Origin: Minisyncoccota bacterium
Lineage (GTDB): Bacteria > Patescibacteriota > Minisyncoccia > Phycocordibacterales > UBA1006
Direction of reading: 5' to 3'
Assembly: GCA_021209525.1 (NCBI GenBank)
Contig: JAJOIF010000004.1
Span: 1 to 35,729, forward strand
Length of the DNA stretch: 35,729 nt
Of the stretch, positions 14,115-23,494 are shown one piece after another (positions within the stretch are counted from its first letter, which is position 1; each line of letters opens with the position of its first letter). Below the pieces are notes generated by a model. It was not told where the DNA came from, did not search any database, and saw only the letters and a program-made list of their open reading frames with translations. Both the position numbers and the translations under genes were made by a program.

Positions 14115-14122
14115 GCTATACT
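14114..14122 (+). promoter_or_regulatory. Extended -10 TGCTATACT overlapping ftsB-like start
   Basis: The box starts at 14114, the first base of the divergent FtsB-like start codon, and ends 8 bases before the ATG at 14131. Confidence 0.55.
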
Positions 14123-14130
14123 AGGGGTCT

Positions 14131-14235
14131 ATGTTTGGAAAACGTACAAAAAAATTCTTGAAAATTATTACTATTGTAGTTACGATACTCGTGGCTATTG
14201 GTATGATTCTCATTTATACGCCTATCTTTTTCTAA
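14131..14235 (+). CDS. 34-residue single-span membrane peptide
   Basis: This short frame reads MFGKRTKKFLKII, then a hydrophobic helix TIVVTILVAIGMILIY, then TPIFF and TAA. It has a basic cytoplasmic start and one membrane span, like other small bacterial membrane peptides. The extended -10 TGCTATACT ends 8 bases before the ATG, which supports real expression. It lies between the FtsB-like gene (divergent) and the lepA 3' end (convergent, 8 bases away). The function is unknown; an accessory role at the membrane is possible. Confidence 0.6.
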   Translation: MFGKRTKKFLKIITIVVTILVAIGMILIYTPIFF

Positions 14236-14243
14236 GATACAGA

Positions 14244-16028
14244 TTATTTTTTCATCATCTTCATAAACACATCCTGAGGGATGTGTACTTTGCCTTGTGC
14301 TGCCATACGCTTCTTCCCTTTCTTTTGTTTTTCGCGCAATTTCATTTTGCGCGTAATGTCACCTCCATACAAATACCCGGTTACGTCCTTGCGCAAGGCT
14401 TTGATGGTGCGAGATGAAATAATGCGTCCTTGGGCTTCTGCTTGTATTTTGACGACGAACATTTGGCGCGGCAACACGGTATGTAATTTCTCTACTACTT
14501 GCTCACCTTCTTCTTGGGCACGCTTGCGTGAGACAATGCGTGTAAATGCTGGCACAGGATCCCCTGCAACGAGAATATCAAGACGTACCACATCGGCAGG
14601 TCGCAGTGCGCCTAATGTATACGAAATAGAAGCATATCCAGAAGAGATAGATTTTAATTCATCAAAGAAATTGCGCATGAGCTCTCGGAGCGGAATTTCA
14701 ACAACGAGCTCTGTTCGCCCATCACCAAAATTGTGTGTTGCCGTAGTGTCTGCTTCGTGTGAAAAAAGAAGCTGACCAATATCGCCGAGATATTCTGGTG
14801 GTGTAATAATACGCATATTCACCCATGGTTCACGCACCGCAGCAACATCTCCATGATCAGGAAATAGAGGCGGCGAATATACCGTAATCGTTTGGCCACG
14901 TTTTGTGTCTACTTCGTATGTAACACTTGGTGTTGTCACGACGAGATCTAAGTGAAATTCACGACGGAGGCGTTCAGTAATAATTTCAAGATGAAGCATT
15001 CCTAAAAACCCAGAACGAAAACCACGCCCCAAAATACCAGAGGTTTCTTCTTCGTATGAAAATGATGAATCAGATAACTGTAATCGTCCGAGCGCTGAAC
15101 GCAGTGCGTCAAAATCATCTGCGTCTTCTGGGTATACTGATGCCCAAACAACCGGATCAGGTTTTTGATATCCAGGAAGTGGTTCTGCGGATTGTTTGTG
15201 ATGCGTTACTGTATCTCCTACATGGGCAACACCGGCTTCTTTGACACCGGTCACAATGTATCCAATTTCACCTGCATTAAGTACACCTGTTGGTGTTGGT
15301 GCTGGCGACAATACTCCTACTTCGAGTGCGTGGAATTTCTTTTGTGAAATCGCAAAAACCAGCTGATCCCCCTTCTTGACCGATCCTTGCATAATACGCG
15401 TATAGACAATGACACCTTTGTGATTTGAATATTCAAAGTCAAAGAGGAGCCCTTGGAGGAGCCCTTGGCGCTCTTGATGAGGCGCAGGGAGTGTGCGCAC
15501 AATATGTTCCAAGAGTTCAGGGACACCTTCACCTGTTTTTCCAGAAACTTCTAAAATAGTATCTGGGTCAACATCAAGAATTTCTGCAATTTCAAGCTTG
15601 ACCTCATCAGGACGAGCAAGGGGTGAGTCTACTTTGGTGACTACTGGAATAATAACAAGCCCCTGAGCGCGCGCCATATCAAGAGTCGTAAAAGTCTGCG
15701 CCTGAACCCCTTGGGTGGCGTCTACGAGCAAAATAGAGCCCTCTACAGCCTTGAGAGCGCGTGATACTTCATAAGAAAAATCAATATGACCAGGTGTATC
15801 GATGAGATTGAGCGTATAGACAATACCATCTACTGTGTAATTCATACGTACAGGTTGCATCTTGATAGTAATGCCCCGCTCGCGCTCAAGCTCCATAGAA
15901 TCCAAAATTTGATTCTGCATTTTTCGTTGCTCTACTGTGTGAGTAACCTCAAGCATGCGATCAGCAAGGGTGCTTTTGCCGTGGTCAATATGGGCGATAA
16001 TTGAGAAATTGCGAATATGTTCATTCAT
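14244..16028 (-). CDS. lepA: Elongation factor 4 (LepA)
   Basis: The 594-residue translational GTPase has the G motifs AHIDHGKST (G1, near residue 12), DTPGHIDF (G3) and TKVDSP (G4), then the EF-G-like domains and the LepA-specific C-terminal domain ending in KMKLREKQKKGKKRMAAQGKVHIPQDVF, which contacts the tRNA and peptidyl-transferase region. Length matches the usual 595-610. LepA back-translocates or rescues stalled ribosomes and aids 30S assembly. The ATG at 16028 lies 7 bases after TGATACTAT, so the transcript is predicted leaderless. It is divergent from the PhoH gene. Confidence 0.97.
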   Translation of the reverse strand: MNEHIRNFSIIAHIDHGKSTLADRMLEVTHTVEQRKMQNQILDSMELERERGITIKMQPVRMNYTVDGIVYTLNLIDTPGHIDFSYEVSRALKAVEGSILLVDATQGVQAQTFTTLDMARAQGLVIIPVVTKVDSPLARPDEVKLEIAEILDVDPDTILEVSGKTGEGVPELLEHIVRTLPAPHQERQGLLQGLLFDFEYSNHKGVIVYTRIMQGSVKKGDQLVFAISQKKFHALEVGVLSPAPTPTGVLNAGEIGYIVTGVKEAGVAHVGDTVTHHKQSAEPLPGYQKPDPVVWASVYPEDADDFDALRSALGRLQLSDSSFSYEEETSGILGRGFRSGFLGMLHLEIITERLRREFHLDLVVTTPSVTYEVDTKRGQTITVYSPPLFPDHGDVAAVREPWVNMRIITPPEYLGDIGQLLFSHEADTTATHNFGDGRTELVVEIPLRELMRNFFDELKSISSGYASISYTLGALRPADVVRLDILVAGDPVPAFTRIVSRKRAQEEGEQVVEKLHTVLPRQMFVVKIQAEAQGRIISSRTIKALRKDVTGYLYGGDITRKMKLREKQKKGKKRMAAQGKVHIPQDVFMKMMKK

Positions 16029-16035
16029 GCAGTCT

Positions 16036-16044
16036 ATAGTATCA
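16036..16044 (-). promoter_or_regulatory. Extended -10 TGATACTAT, lepA
   Basis: The box ends 7 bases before the lepA ATG at 16028. Confidence 0.5.
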
Positions 16045-16067
16045 GATTTTATATATAAATAAAGATA

Positions 16068-16096
16068 TTGACTTATATTTTATAAGTTTGTATATT
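16068..16096 (+). promoter_or_regulatory. Promoter of PIN-PhoH gene
   Basis: TTGACT and TATATT are separated by 17 bases; the leader before the ATG at 16135 is about 32 bases and AT-rich. Confidence 0.6.
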
Positions 16097-16134
16097 AAGA
16101 ATAATATTTCTTTAAAAACTTAAAATTTACAATT

Positions 16135-17685
16135 ATGACAGCAACAAAAATTAACATGCGCAGTAATGAAAATGGATCTTCTGCGGCATTGTCACAGAAC
16201 CCCCCTCAGACCCTATCTCTCACCAAGAAAAAAAATACAGCAGTAGTAGGCACAAAAACCCTTATCGTACTTGACACGTCAGTGCTCATATATGACGAAA
16301 ATGCAATGTATGCATTCAAGGATTATGACATTCTACTGCCGTACACACTTATCAGTGAGTTAGTAAATCTTGTTTCAAGTAAAAATGAAGTTTCAAGAGC
16401 AGCCCGAGCTGCTCGTAGAGTAATCTATGAAATCATTAATTCAAAAAATGAAGGAGTACGCAATGGCTCTTTTACTCAGTACTCTTTAGGTAAAGGTAAG
16501 GGAAATCTTTTGATCGGAGACATGAATGCATTCACGCTTCCGAAAGGGATGTCAGCAAATGATGTGTATTCTCATAAAGAAAATGATCATGTATTTATTG
16601 ACATATGTCAAAAAATTTCTTTTTTACAAAAGTCTGAAAATCTGTCAAAAAGATATCAGGCGGATAGAGCAATAGCGTTACTTTATAAAGAAATTCGCCT
16701 CGTAACTAATGATCAGGGTATGCTTATTAAGGCGCAACCTTTGAATATTCAGGCTGAAGAGTATAAAGCCCTCAAAGTTGAATCCGAAAAATTACCTAAA
16801 GGATTTACTGCCTTAGATGAAATACCTAATATACCTAAATCTTTTAATGGAGAAGTTTCAAGAAAAGAAATCGGTATTCCAACAAAAAAAATTATTCCTA
16901 GTAATAATTTTTATTATGCAGAAAACACTTCAAGTCACTTCATTTTTGGTAATGGTAAACAAGCTATAGGATTTCGATCTGTAGCTATTTCAAAACTCAG
17001 CGCTGCTGGAATACAACCTAAACACGGTGATATATTTCAAGGCATGGCATTAGACGCTCTTCTGAACCCCAAAGCATCTTTAGTTACGATTACAGGGCAC
17101 GCTGGTACAGGCAAGACGCTTTTGTCTCTTGCGGTTGCGCTACAAAGTGTTGCAAACAAAACACACACTAAAATTATAGGTGCTCGTCCTGTAGTAGGCA
17201 TCGGTGAAGGGCATGGATTTTTACCTGGAGATCTTCAAGAAAAGATAGCTCCTTATATGGCGCCATTCCATGACAATATTCATGCAATCAAAAATGCCTT
17301 ATCTAATACCGATCCTCTTATGAAGAAAATCGCTCAAGGGTTAGATAAAACTAATCAACACAACTGGTTTAATACGGGAATTATCGAATTTATCTCTATT
17401 CACTTCATTAGAGGGAGAACTTTTAATAATACTTTTATTATTATTGATGAAGCCCAAAATCTCACTCCAGCAGAAGTAAAGGCAATTATTACTCGTGCAG
17501 GTGAAGGTACTAAAATCATTTTATGTGGTGATATTGAACAAATTGATACACCTTATCTTAACAAAGATAATAATGGTTTATCCTATGTCATTACTAAAAT
17601 GAAAGACGAAGATGATTTTATTCATATCCACCTACCTCATGGACAAAGATCTTCTTTGGCCAATAAAGCAAGCATGCTGTTATAA
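16135..17685 (+). CDS. PIN-domain / PhoH-like ATPase fusion (PhoH2 type)
   Basis: The 516-residue protein has an N-terminal PIN nuclease domain (about 40-200) with the acidic residues in LIVLDTSVLIYD (Asp47), ISELVNL, ENDHVFIDIC and VTNDQGM, followed by a PhoH-like P-loop ATPase domain (about 290-516) with Walker A GHAGTGKT (Lys327), GARPVVGIGEGHGFLPGD, and Walker B FIIIDEAQNLTPAEVKAII. PhoH2 proteins act as ATP-dependent RNA-unwinding ribonucleases and are often linked to toxin-antitoxin systems. All four PIN acidic positions and both Walker motifs are present, so activity is likely. No antitoxin-like gene is adjacent. Confidence 0.93.
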   Translation: MTATKINMRSNENGSSAALSQNPPQTLSLTKKKNTAVVGTKTLIVLDTSVLIYDENAMYAFKDYDILLPYTLISELVNLVSSKNEVSRAARAARRVIYEIINSKNEGVRNGSFTQYSLGKGKGNLLIGDMNAFTLPKGMSANDVYSHKENDHVFIDICQKISFLQKSENLSKRYQADRAIALLYKEIRLVTNDQGMLIKAQPLNIQAEEYKALKVESEKLPKGFTALDEIPNIPKSFNGEVSRKEIGIPTKKIIPSNNFYYAENTSSHFIFGNGKQAIGFRSVAISKLSAAGIQPKHGDIFQGMALDALLNPKASLVTITGHAGTGKTLLSLAVALQSVANKTHTKIIGARPVVGIGEGHGFLPGDLQEKIAPYMAPFHDNIHAIKNALSNTDPLMKKIAQGLDKTNQHNWFNTGIIEFISIHFIRGRTFNNTFIIIDEAQNLTPAEVKAIITRAGEGTKIILCGDIEQIDTPYLNKDNNGLSYVITKMKDEDDFIHIHLPHGQRSSLANKASMLL

Positions 17686-17704
17686 TTACCTATATCAAAA
17701 ATCC

Positions 17705-17735
17705 AAAACCCTGCGACACTGTTGTGGGGTTTTTA
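17705..17735. terminator. Bidirectional terminator between PhoH and murJ
   Basis: AAAACCC and GGGTTTT flank a 15-base inner region that can pair partly (CGACA/TGTTG). T runs lie on both strands and the two genes converge. Confidence 0.65.
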
Positions 17736-17737
17736 TA

Positions 17738-19435
17738 TTACAAAACTTCTTCTTTACTGGTTTCCGGAGTTTGTATTTTCCAAAACCCTTTATCACGCAA
17801 TGCAAATATGAGCGCTTTGATTTCTTGATTGCCGAGCATGTATAATCCGATCACCAAAACAGCAATACCAATAACCCCCGACAAGAACCCTTGCATAAAC
17901 ACACCCTTGAATGTATTAATATCAAAGAACATATTAAAGAATTGTAATGAGTGATACATAACAAATCCCATACACAGTGACGCAATAGCACTCTGGAAGA
18001 ATACAACACGCAATCGTGTCACATATCCTTGCATGAATTCTCTCTTGAACCATGTATACATAATCAAAAATCGAATTGCTTCACCAATACTATAGGCAAG
18101 CGCGAGCATGAGCACTGGCGTACCAGGAACACCTTGTACGCGAAGCATTTTTTCAACAGCAAGCATAAATGTCGCATTGGTATTAAAGAGATGGAGCAAG
18201 AAAAATGCAGCAAGCATACTCACCCCTGCCCCGCACAATGTTATCCATAAAGGGCGCCACGTCTTGCCTGCAGCATAGTATCCACGCACCAAGAGCAAAA
18301 TGAGTCCTTGAAATGCAACAGATACCACAAAGAGTGCGAGCGCTGCCGCTGTCAATCGTGTATCAGACCATGAAAAGAATCCTGCTCCCAAGATAACTCG
18401 CACAATATGAGCACGCAATACTATAAAAAAAACTATAACCGGTATAGACCAGAAGATAATTTGTCGCGCAGGAGCAATAATTTGTTTCAAGAAATTTTCA
18501 CGGTCGTCTTGTGCAAAAAATTGCGCCAATGTTGGAAATGCGGCAACAGAGAAACTCATACCAATGAGTGCAAGTGGTACGTTTTGCAAGTTCCATGCAA
18601 AATTAAAAATAGAAACAGATCCAGATCCAATTTGTGATGCAAGCGCAACAAATACAGCAATGAGTATTTTTGAAACAGAGAGCGTAAAGGTGCGCGGCAA
18701 TGAAATTGCAACAATGTTGCGAATAGATGACCAGTCAATAGACATAGTAAAGAATACCTTGTACCCTTCTTTGATGACTACGGGCACTTGAAGGCCCATA
18801 TGCAACAAAGCTCCGAGAATAACCCCATACACAAGCCCTTGTGGGCCAAACCACGGATAAAATGCAATCACCCCAAGAATAATACCAAAATTATAGAGCA
18901 CAGGCGCCGCAGCATATACAAAAAACTTTTTTGATGCTTGAGTAATAGTTCCAAATAAATTAGAGATACCGAGCAATATAGGAGATATGAGCATAATGCG
19001 ACTCATCTGTACGAGTAATCGTATTTGTTCAGCATCAAAACCTGGGGCAATCATAGGCGATAACACCGGCAAGAGAAGCGCCACAACCAGAGATAAAACG
19101 ATCATTCCTATAAAAAATGCAGAGAAAACATTTTGTATGAATTTTTGAGAGATGCGATTATCGGTATCAGTATCTTTTGTTTTTGCTTCTGTAAAAAAAG
19201 GAATGAGAATAGTTACTGACACAAGTGACGCAGCGAGAGCAAATACAATATCAGGGATACGAAATGCCGCATAATACACGTCCAATGTCATACCTACCCC
19301 CACCTGAGAAGCGAGCAGGCGGTCGCGTACCAATGCTAAAATTTGAGAGAAAAAGGTAAAGAGCCCAAGCAAAATAGCTGCTTGGTTAATAGTGGTAAAT
19401 TCTTTATAGAAAATAGTAATAAGACGATTTACCAT
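17738..19435 (-). CDS. murJ: Lipid II flippase MurJ (MviN family)
   Basis: The 565-residue polytopic membrane protein has about 14 hydrophobic segments. The start (AAILLGLFTFFSQILALVRDRLLASQVG) and DVYYAAFRIPDIVFALAAS match the MurJ/MviN signature of the MOP flippase superfamily; charged residues in early helices (RDR and a later Asp/Arg set) agree with the central cavity that carries lipid II. It exports the peptidoglycan precursor, implying a peptidoglycan wall. The ATG lies 6 bases after the leuS stop, so leuS-murJ form an operon and murJ has no promoter of its own that I can see. Confidence 0.94.
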   Translation of the reverse strand: MVNRLITIFYKEFTTINQAAILLGLFTFFSQILALVRDRLLASQVGVGMTLDVYYAAFRIPDIVFALAASLVSVTILIPFFTEAKTKDTDTDNRISQKFIQNVFSAFFIGMIVLSLVVALLLPVLSPMIAPGFDAEQIRLLVQMSRIMLISPILLGISNLFGTITQASKKFFVYAAAPVLYNFGIILGVIAFYPWFGPQGLVYGVILGALLHMGLQVPVVIKEGYKVFFTMSIDWSSIRNIVAISLPRTFTLSVSKILIAVFVALASQIGSGSVSIFNFAWNLQNVPLALIGMSFSVAAFPTLAQFFAQDDRENFLKQIIAPARQIIFWSIPVIVFFIVLRAHIVRVILGAGFFSWSDTRLTAAALALFVVSVAFQGLILLLVRGYYAAGKTWRPLWITLCGAGVSMLAAFFLLHLFNTNATFMLAVEKMLRVQGVPGTPVLMLALAYSIGEAIRFLIMYTWFKREFMQGYVTRLRVVFFQSAIASLCMGFVMYHSLQFFNMFFDINTFKGVFMQGFLSGVIGIAVLVIGLYMLGNQEIKALIFALRDKGFWKIQTPETSKEEVL

Positions 19436-19441
19436 ACTGTA

Positions 19442-21826
19442 TTAGATGACAATATTCAAAATTTTTCCTTGCACAAAAATAACTTTTTTAATATCTTTGC
19501 CGTCAGTCCACTGCGCAAGCGTTTCATGTTGTCTTGCTAATGCGAGTACTTCTTCTTCGGTAATAGTTGTTGGTACAGTGATTTGTGCGCGCACCTTACC
19601 ATTGATTTGCACGGGAAGCATATACTCTTCTGTGGCCATAAGAGTCTCATCGTAGAGAGGCCATGCTTCATTATGTACTGAACTATCATGATCAAGAAGC
19701 CCTCGCCACAGTTCTTCGGCTGCATGCGGTGCAAAAGGAGCAAGTAATTGTACGAGTATTTCGAAATGATGCCGAGCAATGCCACCTTCTTTTTCTGCAG
19801 CATTGACCAAAATCATCATTTTAGAAAGAGCTGTATTGAATTTAAAGCGCTCCATATCATGTGTAATATCACGAATAGTCGTGTGTACAAGCGGCGCAAG
19901 ATTATCAGATGGTTGTATTTTTTCTGAAAGACGCCATACTTTTTCGATAAAGCGACGCATGCCCACCAATCCATTTGTGTCCCATGGATAATTATGGGTC
20001 ACCCCAAAAGGACCTAAAAATGCCAAGTACATACGTACTGAGTCAGCACCCACATAATGCACTTGTTCATCAGGGTCAATAACATTACCTTTTGATTTAG
20101 ACATTTTATTGCCATCAGTACCTAAAATCAATCCTCGGTTACGACGTACCGTGTATGGCTCAGGGTGTGGCACATGCCCGAGAGCATGGAGCGCCTTGTT
20201 AAAGAATCGTGAATAGAGTACGTGCATGGTAGTATGTTCCGCTCCTCCCATATACATATCAGCAGGCATCCACGCATGCATGGCGTCTGACGCACAAAAT
20301 GTTTCTTGATTATGCGCATCAAGATATCGATAGAAATACCATGATGAGTCAACAAATGTATCCATAGTTTCAACTTCTGGTGTCCATCCAGCACCAAAAA
20401 TACGCTCTGTTCTCTCGTGGAGTTCTCGTGATCGCGCGAGAGGCGCAGTACCATCAGGTGTATGATCTACATCATCAGGAAGTGTCCACGGAAGATGTTC
20501 TGCTGGAATAGCGTGCGGCACCCCTTCTGGATCATAGACAATAGGAATAGGGCATCCCCAGTATCGCTGACGACTCATACCCCAATCACGAATACGATAT
20601 GTGGTTGTTCTCTTACCCCCAGCTTTTGCAACCATAGCATCTTGAGCTTCTTGTGAGTGCATGCCAGAAAATTCATCTGAGTGAATCAAGGTGCCGTGCT
20701 CTGTATACGGAACAGCTTCAATAGGGCTGTCGATGACCATTTGAATAGAAAGCTCGTATTTTTGAGCAAATGCAAAATCGCGCTCATCATGTGCCGGCAC
20801 CGCCATAACAGCACCTGTTCCATAATCAGGAAGCACATAGTCGGCAATCCATACAGGTATTTGTATACCATTGATAGGATTCTGCGCATAGATACCAACA
20901 AGAGGTACGCCTGTTTTTTCTTTTGATTGCTGTCTCTCTAGATCTGAACGACTGCGCACAGATTCTTGATACGCTCGGACTTCTTGGTTATTGGTAACAT
21001 GCTCAAGCAATGTCTCGACGAGAGGATGTTCTGGTGCAAGTACTACATAGGTTACTCCATACAATGTGTCTGGGCGCGTGGTGAATATGGTAATAGGATG
21101 CACACCTGAGGCGGCGGTAACTATAAAATCAATTTCAGCACCTTTACTTCGCCCAATCCATGCTCGCTGAGATGCCTTGATGTCTTCTGGCCAATCAAGT
21201 GATTCTAGGTCATCATCAAGTTGATCTGCATAATCAGTAATACGCAACATCCATTGGGACATTTCCTTGCGCTCAACAAGCGCACCTGATCGTTCAGAAG
21301 TACCATCTGGAAGCACTTGTTCATTTGCAATGACCGTCTTGTCTACAGGATCCCAGTTCACCATTGCAGAACCTCTGTATGCAATCCCTTTTTTGAAAAA
21401 TTCAGCAAACATCCATTGCGTCCAACGATAGTATTCAGGGTCACTTGTAATAATTTCTCGCGACCAATCAAAGCGTGCACCAATAGATCGTAATTGGCCG
21501 CGCATTTTTTCTATATTGGCATAGGTCCATGTCCGAGGGTCTCCGCCATTTTTAATAGCGGCATTTTCTGCAGGTAAGCCAAAAGAATCAAATCCCACAG
21601 GAAAAAGAACATTGTATCCACGCATATGCTGATAACGTGCATAGATATCAGTGACACCAAAAGCATACCAATGTCCCACATGCAAGTTTCCTGAAGGATA
21701 ACAAAATTCGGTGAGAATAAATTTGTTCTCTTTTGATGGGTGGTGGTCAGGAGTTTCGTGAGCACGTTCATGCTCCCACATATCTTGCCATTTCTTTTCT
21801 ATCTCGTGATGATTATATCCTTGCAT
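19442..21826 (-). CDS. leuS: Leucyl-tRNA synthetase
   Basis: The 794-residue class I synthetase has the HIGH-type motif HVGHWYAFG (about 49-57), the CP1 editing domain with TTRPDTLYGVTYVVLAPEH and GTGAVMAVPAHDERDF, RDWGMSRQRYWGCPIPIVY, the tryptophan-rich region VDSSWYFYRYLD, and KMSKSKGNVID (about 570). The C-terminal anticodon region with FAPHAAEELW is present. Length is slightly under the usual 800-870. It charges the tRNA-Leu encoded at 24842. It begins the leuS-murJ operon and diverges from relA; the upstream AT-rich sequence has candidate -10 boxes, but I cannot choose one. Confidence 0.97.
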   Translation of the reverse strand: MQGYNHHEIEKKWQDMWEHERAHETPDHHPSKENKFILTEFCYPSGNLHVGHWYAFGVTDIYARYQHMRGYNVLFPVGFDSFGLPAENAAIKNGGDPRTWTYANIEKMRGQLRSIGARFDWSREIITSDPEYYRWTQWMFAEFFKKGIAYRGSAMVNWDPVDKTVIANEQVLPDGTSERSGALVERKEMSQWMLRITDYADQLDDDLESLDWPEDIKASQRAWIGRSKGAEIDFIVTAASGVHPITIFTTRPDTLYGVTYVVLAPEHPLVETLLEHVTNNQEVRAYQESVRSRSDLERQQSKEKTGVPLVGIYAQNPINGIQIPVWIADYVLPDYGTGAVMAVPAHDERDFAFAQKYELSIQMVIDSPIEAVPYTEHGTLIHSDEFSGMHSQEAQDAMVAKAGGKRTTTYRIRDWGMSRQRYWGCPIPIVYDPEGVPHAIPAEHLPWTLPDDVDHTPDGTAPLARSRELHERTERIFGAGWTPEVETMDTFVDSSWYFYRYLDAHNQETFCASDAMHAWMPADMYMGGAEHTTMHVLYSRFFNKALHALGHVPHPEPYTVRRNRGLILGTDGNKMSKSKGNVIDPDEQVHYVGADSVRMYLAFLGPFGVTHNYPWDTNGLVGMRRFIEKVWRLSEKIQPSDNLAPLVHTTIRDITHDMERFKFNTALSKMMILVNAAEKEGGIARHHFEILVQLLAPFAPHAAEELWRGLLDHDSSVHNEAWPLYDETLMATEEYMLPVQINGKVRAQITVPTTITEEEVLALARQHETLAQWTDGKDIKKVIFVQGKILNIVI

Positions 21827-21968
21827 ATGATGTATTACTTAAAAATATACTCTATAGTACATCAAATAAACGCGAACATCAAATGCGCCATCAGACGAAT
21901 ACCACCTCTCTACCCTCTTTTTTTTGTGTGATATATACATAGAAATCCTTTACTCTTTGTGCAAAAAT

Positions 21969-21976
21969 TGTACAAT
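21969..21976 (+). promoter_or_regulatory. -10 box TACAAT with TG, relA/spoT
   Basis: TGTACAAT overlaps the in-frame ATG at 21975 and ends 7 bases before the ATG at 21984, so it favours the latter start and a leaderless mRNA. Confidence 0.5.
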
Positions 21977-21983
21977 GATAGAT

Positions 21984-23447
21984 ATGCATAAAATACAAGA
22001 AATTTATGACGCCATGAAGCATACTCCTTCAGCCTCAGAGAAAGCTCTCATCGAAAAAGCATACACTTTTGCTGAACATGCGCACCGCGATCAAAAACGC
22101 GCCAGTGGCGAACCGTATTTTTTTCACCTTGTAGAAACAGCAAAAAATCTTGCTGAATTTGGTATGGATACCACCACGATTGCGGCTGGCCTCTTGCACG
22201 ACAGTATTGAAGACACGCCCGTCACAGAACAAGAGCTCTGGAAAGAATTTGGTACTGAAATTGTCTACCTCGTCAATGGTGTCACCAAACTTGGTCATTT
22301 GAAATATACTGGAGAACAACGCCATGTAGAGAGCTTGCGTAAGTTTTTTATTGCCAGCGCCGAAGATGTGCGTGTTATTATTATTAAACTTGCCGATCGC
22401 TTGCACAATGTGCGCACACTCCAGCATGTCAAACCAGAAAAAGCAAAGCGTATCGCTCTTGAAACACTCGAGATTCATGCATCGCTCGCCTATCGTCTTG
22501 GTATGCGCAAGCTCACCGGGGAGCTTGAAGATGCCGCATTCCCTTATGCGTACCCCAAAGAATATGCTATGGTTGAAAAACTCTTGAAGCAACGCAAGGA
22601 GAGCGACAAAAAATACATGGACAAGGTGTATCGCTCTGTTAAAAAAGAAATGGCAAAATATGGCATCAAAGATATTAATACCGATTATCGCACAAAACGC
22701 ATGTACAGCCTCTGGAGAAAACTGCAGCGCAAAGACATGGATATCGAGAAAATCTATGACATTGTTGCGCTTCGCGCCATTGTGCCACACATAGAAGATT
22801 GCTATCGCCTCCTTGGGGTTATTCACAATATGTGGCGCCCGCTCCCTGGTCGCATCAAAGACTACATTGCCCTTCCTAAACCTAATGGCTACCAAAGTAT
22901 CCATACCACCATTTTTACCGGTGACGGAGGTATTGCTGAAATTCAAATCCGCACCCCAGAAATGCATGCTCAAGCAGAATACGGTATTGCCTCACACATG
23001 ATCTACAAAGAAAAACAAAAATCTCCGCAAGCAATGAATTTCCTCAAACATATCGGCTGGCTCGAAGAATTGAGCGAAGCACAGCGTGATGAAAAAAATA
23101 ACGAGATATTTTTAAAGAATTTAAAAACTGACTTTTTTGAAGATCGTATCTTCATTCTGACCCCCAAAGGAGACGTTATTGACCTCCCCAAAGATTCTAC
23201 AGTAATTGACTTTGCATTCCGCGTGCACAGTGAAATTGGCCTCCACGCAAAAGGAGCTCGAGTAAATGGCAAGTTTTCTTCTCTCAAGACAGTGCTCAAC
23301 AATGGCGACATTGTTATCGTAGAAACACAAAAAGATAGCTTCCCTACCTCAAAGTGGCTCGACTGGTGTAAAACCACTATGGCTCAAAAACATATTAAAA
23401 ATTACCTCAAGGAAACCGGATCAGGATTTTCAAAATGGTGGTCATAA
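21984..23447 (+). CDS. RelA/SpoT (p)ppGpp synthetase/hydrolase, short form
   Basis: The 487-residue protein has an N-terminal HD hydrolase domain (HAHRDQKRASGEPYFFH near 32-48 and LLHDSIEDT with His72-Asp73), a synthetase domain with GRIKDYIALPKPNGYQSIH near 290, and a TGS domain (about 385-450, FILTPKGDVIDLPKDSTVIDF). It ends soon after TGS; the conserved helical, zinc-finger/RIS and ACT domains found in full-length Rel (about 700-750 residues) are absent. The RIKD form of the synthetase motif is of the RXKD type seen in bifunctional Rel/SpoT, so it likely both makes and degrades the alarmone. Missing ACT and zinc-finger regions suggest altered ribosome sensing. It is a single gene, ended by a shared terminator. 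Confidence 0.94.
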   Translation: MHKIQEIYDAMKHTPSASEKALIEKAYTFAEHAHRDQKRASGEPYFFHLVETAKNLAEFGMDTTTIAAGLLHDSIEDTPVTEQELWKEFGTEIVYLVNGVTKLGHLKYTGEQRHVESLRKFFIASAEDVRVIIIKLADRLHNVRTLQHVKPEKAKRIALETLEIHASLAYRLGMRKLTGELEDAAFPYAYPKEYAMVEKLLKQRKESDKKYMDKVYRSVKKEMAKYGIKDINTDYRTKRMYSLWRKLQRKDMDIEKIYDIVALRAIVPHIEDCYRLLGVIHNMWRPLPGRIKDYIALPKPNGYQSIHTTIFTGDGGIAEIQIRTPEMHAQAEYGIASHMIYKEKQKSPQAMNFLKHIGWLEELSEAQRDEKNNEIFLKNLKTDFFEDRIFILTPKGDVIDLPKDSTVIDFAFRVHSEIGLHAKGARVNGKFSSLKTVLNNGDIVIVETQKDSFPTSKWLDWCKTTMAQKHIKNYLKETGSGFSKWWS

Positions 23448-23455
23448 TATCTCTA

Positions 23456-23488
23456 GAAAAAATCACCCATACAGGGTGATTTTTTTTT
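23456..23488. terminator. Bidirectional terminator between relA and parB
   Basis: AAATCACCC and GGGTGATTT form a 9-bp stem with loop ATACA, with T runs on both strands. Confidence 0.92.
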
Positions 23489-23494
23489 GCGTCC

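Noticed and set aside
22035-22973. Long minus-strand frame of 312 codons inside relA/spoT
   Set aside because: It is antisense to an intact RelA/SpoT gene; composition is rich in Phe, His and Asn, as expected of a shadow frame.
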